A stretch of 11,441 nucleotides of DNA from Prevotellaceae bacterium. GTDB lineage: Bacteria > Bacteroidota > Bacteroidia > Bacteroidales > UBA932. Of this stretch, positions 8,182 through 11,441 are shown piece after piece. How positions within the stretch are numbered: the first letter of the stretch is position 1; every line of letters begins with the position of its first letter. The translations under genes were made by a program, and so were the position numbers. The notes below the pieces were generated by a model. It had not been told where the DNA came from, made no database searches, and worked only from the letters and a program-made list of their open reading frames with translations. The stretch lies in contig JAIRKV010000149.1 in assembly GCA_031259935.1 (NCBI GenBank), positions 1-11,441 on the forward strand, written 5' to 3'.

Positions 8182-8225
8182 AAAATAAAAGTTTGCAAAG
8201 TAGAAACTCTGCAAACTTTTATTTT
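8182..8225 (+). terminator. Terminator hairpin after the M16 genes
   Basis: Perfect 16-bp inverted repeat, AAAATAAAAGTTTGCA (8182-8197) and TGCAAACTTTTATTTT (8210-8225), with a 12-base loop, 20 bases after the M16 stop. The right arm ends in a T-rich run (CTTTTATTTT), so it can act as an intrinsic terminator for rightward transcription. By symmetry it may also stop transcription from the right. It also marks the last feature clearly belonging to the resident chromosome. Confidence 0.75.
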
Positions 8226-8424
8226 AAAAAAATTAAAAAAATATGCGGAAAAATACGCCGCTATACATTTCCAAATGTTTTTATATCGATGAAAGTGATT
8301 CGGGCGGAAATCGAAGTATATAATTATATGTAATTGTTTGTATTTGTTTTTTGCTGGAATTGCTCATTTTCAATGATTTCGTATCTACTGATATTTTTTC
8401 GTATAAATGAATAAAGCCGATTTT
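8226..8424. other. Junction between resident chromosome and mobile element
   Basis: AT-rich non-coding stretch between the M16 terminator and the integrase. It contains a 12-bp palindrome ATATAATTATAT (8318-8329) and a small ACATTT/AAATGT repeat (8265-8278), neither significant in such AT-rich sequence. The attachment site should lie here or in the palindrome at 8425-8451. With only one element end in the window the core cannot be defined, and no tRNA gene is present. Confidence 0.4.
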
Positions 8425-8451
8425 AGTCCCCGATTTGGACTATCGGGGACT
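8425..8451. repeat. GC-rich palindrome at the integrase stop codon
   Basis: AGTCCCCGAT (8425-8434) and ATCGGGGACT (8442-8451) form a perfect 10-bp inverted repeat around a 7-base spacer. The last base is also the last base of the integrase stop codon. The stem is far more GC-rich than its surroundings. On the minus strand it is followed by AAAA, not a U run, so it is not a standard intrinsic terminator for the integrase operon. A recombination-site role is possible (see findings). Confidence 0.6.
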
Positions 8452-9740
8452 TACTGTTCATTAAATTTATTCATTGATTTACGCTTTAATTCGTCTACGA
8501 TTTTCAGGTATGGTTTCATTGATTTGTAATCTTCATGTCCAGTCCACGACATGACAACTTCTGCTGGTATGCCGAGATAAATTGAATTTACAATAAACGT
8601 GCGCCGCCCGCAGTGGGTTGAGAGTAATTCATATTTCGGATAAGTTTCTTCGTACCGCTGTGAGCCTATGAAAAAAACTTCACGTACAGGTTCGTTGAAG
8701 CCGACAATTTTCCCGATAATTTTGATTTTTTCATTTATTTCATTCAGTGTGAAAAACGGCAATGCTCTGTCGTCTTCAAAGTGTGTGTTTTTATACTTAT
8801 CCAGTATTGCCTGACTGTATTTGTTCAATTCGATTTTAAGACCTTCGACGGTTTTTTTTGTAATCACACGTATGTAACTGTTTTTTATATCGGAACGTTT
8901 TAATTTCGACATGTCTGAATATCTTAACGATGTAAAGCAGCAAAAGCAGAATACGTCTCGAATACGGTCCATGTGGTCGCTGTTGAATTCGTAATTGTAC
9001 AGCCGCATTAATTCTTCCCACGACAGGTAAATGATTTCTTTAATGTCGCCTGTTCCTTTCATTCGCGGGTTGAATGATTCGTGGATATTTCCTGCATAAT
9101 ATCCTTTGTTTTTTGCCCATTTTAAAAACCGCTTCAAATTTTTTATTTTCGACTGTACCGTTACGTTACGAAGTCCTGTTTGCGACTTTTTATATCTTAT
9201 TTGCATGGCTTGTTTCGATTGCAGGTAAGATATAAAGTTGCTTAATGTTTCGTCTGTTATATTTTCAAATGACAGTTCGGGATTGAATGTTTGCAAGTGT
9301 GTTTTCAGGCTTGAATACCGCGAGCGGGTTGTAATTGTCCACGAATATTGCTGCCCGACTTTTTCGATAAACTCGTTGAAAATATCAAAAAAAGATATTT
9401 TTTCGTTTGTTTTTCTTCCAGTTTCGATATTAAATTTGTTGCGAAATTCATTTTTGTCGGGAATTTTATTTATTCTTTCAAAAGCAAAAAAGACGTTTTC
9501 GACAGCGGTTTCAAACTGCTGTATTTCTCTGTTGATAATGCTTGCGGCGATTTTCTTTTTGCCGTGCGAGGTATTGTTTTTGCAGCGTTGTGTTTCGCTG
9601 CTCCATTTCTCAACCTCTACACGATAGCCGATATTGAATGCAATTATATTTCCGTGCCATTTGATTCTGTAACGGAGTTTTGCATCCTGCTTGCCGTGTT
9701 CCTTATCGAGCAAAAATTGACAGTGCCGTTTGATATTCAT
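8451..9740 (-). CDS. int: Tyrosine recombinase / phage-type integrase
   Basis: Catalyses site-specific integration and excision of the element. With the start at 9740 the protein has 429 residues. It has an N-terminal arm-binding domain (about 1-105, KLRYRIKWHGNIIAFNIGYR), a SAM-like core-binding domain (about 113-215) and a C-terminal catalytic domain. The catalytic residues are visible: R273 (TSLRYSDMSKL), K295 (VITKK), H376-C-G-R379, H402 (WTGHED) and the nucleophile Y411 (KPYLKI). The whole set is intact. An upstream in-frame ATG at 9836 would add 32 residues lying inside the preceding regulator gene; the start at 9740, five bases after that gene's stop, is much more natural. It is the last gene of the leftward operon, with its stop against a GC-rich palindrome. 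The domain layout is the common Bacteroidota integrase type of prophages and integrative elements. Confidence 0.94.
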   Translation of the reverse strand: MNIKRHCQFLLDKEHGKQDAKLRYRIKWHGNIIAFNIGYRVEVEKWSSETQRCKNNTSHGKKKIAASIINREIQQFETAVENVFFAFERINKIPDKNEFRNKFNIETGRKTNEKISFFDIFNEFIEKVGQQYSWTITTRSRYSSLKTHLQTFNPELSFENITDETLSNFISYLQSKQAMQIRYKKSQTGLRNVTVQSKIKNLKRFLKWAKNKGYYAGNIHESFNPRMKGTGDIKEIIYLSWEELMRLYNYEFNSDHMDRIRDVFCFCCFTSLRYSDMSKLKRSDIKNSYIRVITKKTVEGLKIELNKYSQAILDKYKNTHFEDDRALPFFTLNEINEKIKIIGKIVGFNEPVREVFFIGSQRYEETYPKYELLSTHCGRRTFIVNSIYLGIPAEVVMSWTGHEDYKSMKPYLKIVDELKRKSMNKFNEQ

Positions 9741-9745
9741 TTGTT

Positions 9746-10009
9746 TTACTGTTGTTTTTTGATAAACATATCGCCACATCCGGTGAGCAGCCACGACGGT
9801 GATATTCCGTAATCTTCCACCAGATACGACAGCCATGCGGTTTGAAACATATCTCTTGACATGTCTTTTTCGAGGCGGTAAAAATTACGCGGATTAATTT
9901 CATGTTTGGTCACGAATGTATGTTTTCCTCTTATGATTTTCTTTTCTTTGAGTGCATACAATGCCTGAAAAAACCGATTAATTATTTTCTGGCTGTCGAG
10001 GTTCTGCAT
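9746..10009 (-). CDS. Small HTH-like regulator next to integrase
   Basis: An 87-residue basic protein with a likely helix-turn-helix region (about 20-50, IIRGKHTFVTKHEINPRNFY) and an end SPSWLLTGCGDMF (70-82). The ending closely resembles NLDWLLTGDGEML in the repressor encoded at 10845-11225, the form seen at the C-terminal edge of many Bacteroidota CI-like repressor domains. From memory, similar small proteins often sit immediately upstream of integrases in this phylum. A plausible role is control of integrase or excision, such as an excisionase-like or accessory regulator, but that is inference. The start is uncertain. MQNLDSQKII at 10009 is preferred on likeness to relatives; an ATG at 10042 would add 11 residues. 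Either way the 5' end overlaps the tail of the upstream membrane-protein gene (32 or 65 bases). Confidence 0.72.
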   Translation of the reverse strand: MQNLDSQKIINRFFQALYALKEKKIIRGKHTFVTKHEINPRNFYRLEKDMSRDMFQTAWLSYLVEDYGISPSWLLTGCGDMFIKKQQ

Positions 10010-10832
10010 TGTTCTTTTTATTGTATATTTTTTCAAATGCATCTTTTATAATGCTGTAATTTTTATGTAGCCGTATTGAATATATAATATCGTCAAGTAG
10101 TATCCCATCAATTTTAAGAATATACTGTTGTTTTTTTCCTTTACTATCAGATAGGGTTACGGTTTGTCTATTTATTTCAAACCCTTTCAAATCTCCAATA
10201 CCCTCAATACATTTCTGTATATTATTTTTTTCTTCCAATACATTTTCCATTCCAAGAGATATGGCACGTAAATAGTACTGTAATGATGTAAGTGGATTGT
10301 TTTCTTCATTTATTGCTGCGTATGACATGGAAAGTCCTATCTGCATATTTCTAATCTCATTACCGATATTCACGAATTTTTCATTAAAATCCTTTACAGT
10401 ATTATTGTACCTGTCTTCTATTTCCTTTACAGTATTACTGTACTTGCCTTTTATTTCCTTTACCTGCATGTAATTTGATATAACAATAAAAGTGGCAATA
10501 ATACCGACAAAGGCAAGAATGCCTCCAACATAATTTTCCTGAATTACTGGAATTAAAAAAAATAAGATTGCGCCAAGTAAAATAATCAGTATTCCCCACA
10601 AAAACCAATCAAATTGACGATACTTATTTTTTGTATCTTTTTTATATCCGGTTTTACAGTCATTCAATTTTTTAACTGTAGTCTCCAAATCTTTAATTTT
10701 ATCATTAATTTTCCTTTGTTCAGAATCAATTTTGTTTATATCATCTATACATTGATTAAGTTTATTGACTACAACATTATATCCCTGTATGTTGTCGCCA
10801 TTGATATTATTTTGAATTATTGTTTCTTCCAT
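9978..10832 (-). CDS. Two-TM coiled-coil membrane protein carrying the repressor's QNNxxGDNIQG tag
   Basis: I do not recognise a named family. The 284-residue protein starts with the tag IIQNNINGDNIQG...VVVNK (5-24), nearly the same as residues 72-91 of the repressor encoded just upstream. Then come a coiled-coil-like segment (about 24-62), two hydrophobic segments (about 76-97 and 102-120, no signal peptide), a second charged coiled coil with an 11-residue repeat (about 127-157), and a cytoplasmic-looking C-terminal domain. That domain includes NPLTSLQYYLRAISLG (179-194), which resembles a TPR helix. The short loop between the two TMs implies both ends are in the cytoplasm, where the tag could meet the repressor. 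The gene starts 12 bases after the repressor stop and overlaps the next gene. It may couple a membrane signal to the element's switch, or act in superinfection exclusion; neither is shown. Confidence 0.8.
   Translation of the reverse strand: MEETIIQNNINGDNIQGYNVVVNKLNQCIDDINKIDSEQRKINDKIKDLETTVKKLNDCKTGYKKDTKNKYRQFDWFLWGILIILLGAILFFLIPVIQENYVGGILAFVGIIATFIVISNYMQVKEIKGKYSNTVKEIEDRYNNTVKDFNEKFVNIGNEIRNMQIGLSMSYAAINEENNPLTSLQYYLRAISLGMENVLEEKNNIQKCIEGIGDLKGFEINRQTVTLSDSKGKKQQYILKIDGILLDDIIYSIRLHKNYSIIKDAFEKIYNKKNNAEPRQPENN
10388..10466. repeat. 33-bp tandem repeat inside the membrane-protein gene
   Basis: The unit beginning CCTTTACAGTATTA recurs at 10391 and 10424, and CCTTTACCTG at 10457, giving an exact 33-base period of a little over two copies. 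In the protein it gives an 11-residue repeat, GKYSNTVKEIE, DRYNNTVKDFN, then a decayed EKFVNI. An 11-residue period fits a hendecad coiled coil. Confidence 0.7.
10783..10820. repeat. Tag repeat unit 1 (membrane-protein copy)
   Basis: CCCTGTATGTTGTCGCC (10783-10799) matches 10975-10991 at 16 of 17 bases, with weaker likeness continuing for about 20 more. It encodes GDNIQG of the N-terminal tag of the membrane protein. Similarity at the DNA level suggests copying or common descent, not only convergent peptide sequence. Confidence 0.7.
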
Positions 10833-10844
10833 TGGTATGAATTT

Positions 10845-11225
10845 TTATTTATTTTTTTCGAGTAATCCGATTAATCTGTCTATTTGCGCTTGACATTTAC
10901 TTAACTGTTCATCTTTTATCTTAATCAAATCAAGCAATTTGTCTGTCTGTGATTTGTTTACAGTAACAGTATTGCCCTGTATGTTATCGCCTTCAACATT
11001 ATTCTGAGTAATAACATTTTTTAGCATCTCACCGTCGCCTGTGAGTAGCCAATCGAGGTTTAATTCAGGAAAATTAGATTTAATCTTATTAATAGTATCT
11101 GCTGTTGGATTTTCTGACATACTATTAACATAGGTAGAACTTACGTCTATCATTTTTGTAAATTTTGATTGAGTAATTTTTTTTCTTTTTAAGAACTCAA
11201 TAAGTCTTTTTTTAACACTATCCAT
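10845..11225 (-). CDS. XRE/CI-like transcriptional repressor with tag and coiled coil
   Basis: A 126-residue likely master repressor of the element. The N-terminal helix-turn-helix domain (about 3-58) has KITQSKFTKMIDVSSTYVN as the HTH core and ends with the signature NLDWLLTGDGEMLKN (56-70) seen in Bacteroidota prophage repressors. It is followed by the tag VITQNNVEGDNIQG and VTVNK (71-91), then a C-terminal coiled coil (about 92-124, KDEQLSKCQAQIDRLIGLLE) that probably mediates dimer or tetramer formation. There is no S24 peptidase domain, so SOS-type autocleavage is not expected. It is the first gene of the leftward operon that ends in the integrase. Upstream is a 15-bp perfect inverted repeat overlapping a rightward promoter box, the likely operator. 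I infer that the repressor controls both directions. Confidence 0.88.
   Translation of the reverse strand: MDSVKKRLIEFLKRKKITQSKFTKMIDVSSTYVNSMSENPTADTINKIKSNFPELNLDWLLTGDGEMLKNVITQNNVEGDNIQGNTVTVNKSQTDKLLDLIKIKDEQLSKCQAQIDRLIGLLEKNK
10975..11012. repeat. Tag repeat unit 2 (repressor copy)
   Basis: CCCTGTATGTTATCGCC (10975-10991) is the partner of 10783-10799, one base different. It lies in the repressor gene and encodes GDNIQG directly after the DNA-binding domain. Confidence 0.7.
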
Positions 11226-11254
11226 AATATATTTTATTTTTAAATATTTAATAT

Positions 11255-11266
11255 TTAGTCGTTTAA
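11255..11266. promoter_or_regulatory. Possible secondary operator half-site
   Basis: TTAGTCGTTTAA resembles the centre of the main palindrome read on the other strand (TTATGTCGTATAA, 11298-11286). Both share GTCGT flanked by TTA and TAA. It lies between the main operator and the repressor start, where an autoregulatory site could be. AT-rich sequence makes a chance match possible. Confidence 0.3.
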
Positions 11267-11275
11267 CATTATTTA

Positions 11276-11313
11276 ATACAATATATTATACGACATAATA
11301 TAATATATTGTAT
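11276..11313. promoter_or_regulatory. Operator-like 15-bp inverted repeat between repressor and divergent gene
   Basis: ATACAATATATTATA (11276-11290) and TATAATATATTGTAT (11299-11313) are exact reverse complements around the 8-base spacer CGACATAA. It lies 51 bases upstream of the repressor start and its right arm overlaps the rightward -7 box at 11311-11318. A symmetric site here fits binding by the HTH repressor as a dimer or tetramer, blocking rightward transcription and perhaps controlling its own gene. Confidence 0.65.
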
Positions 11314-11318
11314 ATTTG
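11311..11318 (+). promoter_or_regulatory. -7 box of the rightward (early) promoter
   Basis: TATATTTG fits TAnnTTTG exactly. Transcription would start near 11322-11325, just before the open frame starting at 11338. It overlaps the operator palindrome by three bases. No clear TTTG -33 element is seen at the usual distance, which is common in regulated promoters. Confidence 0.5.
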
Positions 11319-11324
11319 CATTGT

Positions 11325-11417
11325 CTTCCACACGTCGATGGAAAAAAATACAACGTTATCAGCGTGCAAAGCGGGTAACGTAACAAAAAGGGCGAAAATG
11401 CGAGCGATGTGTGGAAG
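11325..11417. repeat. Long-range 9-bp inverted repeat
   Basis: CTTCCACAC (11325-11333) and GTGTGGAAG (11409-11417) are exact reverse complements 75 bases apart, enclosing a smaller ACGTTA/TAACGT pair (11353-11358 and 11376-11381). In the rightward transcript this could fold into a closed structure that includes the start codon at 11338. It may equally be chance. Confidence 0.35.
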
Positions 11418-11441
11418 CAAATCTCAAATTTTTGCTCTTTT
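11338..11441 (+). CDS. Partial divergent gene, runs off the right edge
   Basis: An open frame of 34 codons from an ATG at 11338 to the window end with no stop, beginning MEKNTTLSACKAGNVTKRAK. It is the first ATG downstream of the TATATTTG box and would have a leader of roughly 15 bases. Base composition is clearly less AT-rich than the flanking intergenic sequence, as for a coding region. It is divergent from the repressor, the position of the first early gene of a prophage or integrative element. The basic, helix-prone sequence would suit a small DNA-binding protein, but the fragment is too short to assign and I do not recognise it. Confidence 0.5.
   Translation, partial: MEKNTTLSACKAGNVTKRAKMRAMCGSKSQIFAL

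Noticed and set aside
8425..8451. Intrinsic terminator for the integrase operon
   Set aside because: The stem is good, but in the leftward direction it is followed by A bases, not a U run, and there is no U run on the other side either.
9238..9812. Rightward open frames antisense to the integrase
   Set aside because: They overlap the intact integrase on the other strand and show no domain, promoter or sensible composition.
9741..9836. Longer integrase start at 9836
   Set aside because: The extra 32 residues are read out of frame through the upstream regulator gene and do not resemble an integrase N-terminus. The start at 9740 fits the domain and the 5-base spacing.
10614..10865. Rightward 83-codon open frame with hydrophobic sequence
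   Set aside because: It is the complement of the coiled-coil part of the membrane-protein gene; the Phe/Ile richness comes from the opposite reading of Lys and Asn codons.
11325..11417. Retron-like or other structured ncRNA gene
   Set aside because: The flanking inverted repeat is reminiscent of such RNAs, but there is no reverse transcriptase in view, the interior is an open reading frame, and the stem is only 9 bp.

Overview
The window looks like a Bacteroidota chromosome (Bacteroidales or Flavobacteriales type; I cannot place it more finely). The reasons are the AT-rich sequence, the gliding-associated pair gldE-gldD, promoter boxes that fit the Bacteroidota TAnnTTTG -7 element, a paired M16 peptidase operon and a Bacteroidota-style tyrosine integrase. 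None of the genes has a clear Shine-Dalgarno sequence, which is usual in this phylum.

Layout. (1) Positions 1-549 have no gene and contain repeat copy A, rich in GAAGCG/GCTTCG-type inverted repeats. (2) Positions 550-3111 hold a leftward operon gldE -> gldD -> Sfp-type phosphopantetheinyl transferase. It has a good candidate promoter at 3171-3200 and a hairpin at the predicted 5' end of its mRNA. (3) Positions 3112-3722 are a divergent intergenic region carrying repeat copy B, a 326-bp MITE-like element with 14-bp terminal inverted repeats. Its central hairpin module is inverted relative to copy A. (4) Positions 3723-8162 hold a rightward envelope cluster: a PBP4-type D-Ala-D-Ala carboxypeptidase, an M16 zinc peptidase with HxxEH, and a partner M16-like protein that lacks the zinc site and carries a C-terminal membrane anchor. 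A strong terminator hairpin follows at 8182-8225. (5) Positions about 8226-11441 are the end of an integrated mobile element (prophage or integrative element) that continues beyond the right edge.

The mobile element contains a leftward operon of four tightly packed genes: an XRE-like repressor, a two-TM coiled-coil membrane protein, a small second HTH-like regulator, and a tyrosine integrase. Upstream of the repressor is a perfect 15-bp inverted repeat (8-bp spacer), a likely operator. It touches a rightward TAnnTTTG box and a short open frame that runs off the window, giving the usual lysogeny-switch geometry of repressor and integrase on one side and early genes on the other.

The most interesting signal is a nearly identical short peptide motif, QNNxxGDNIQG followed by a V-rich stretch and VNK. 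It lies just after the DNA-binding domain of the repressor and at the extreme N-terminus of the neighbouring membrane protein. The repressor has no S24/LexA-type autocleavage domain. The shared tag therefore suggests, as inference only, that the two proteins interact through it and that the switch may be controlled from the membrane rather than by RecA-driven cleavage.
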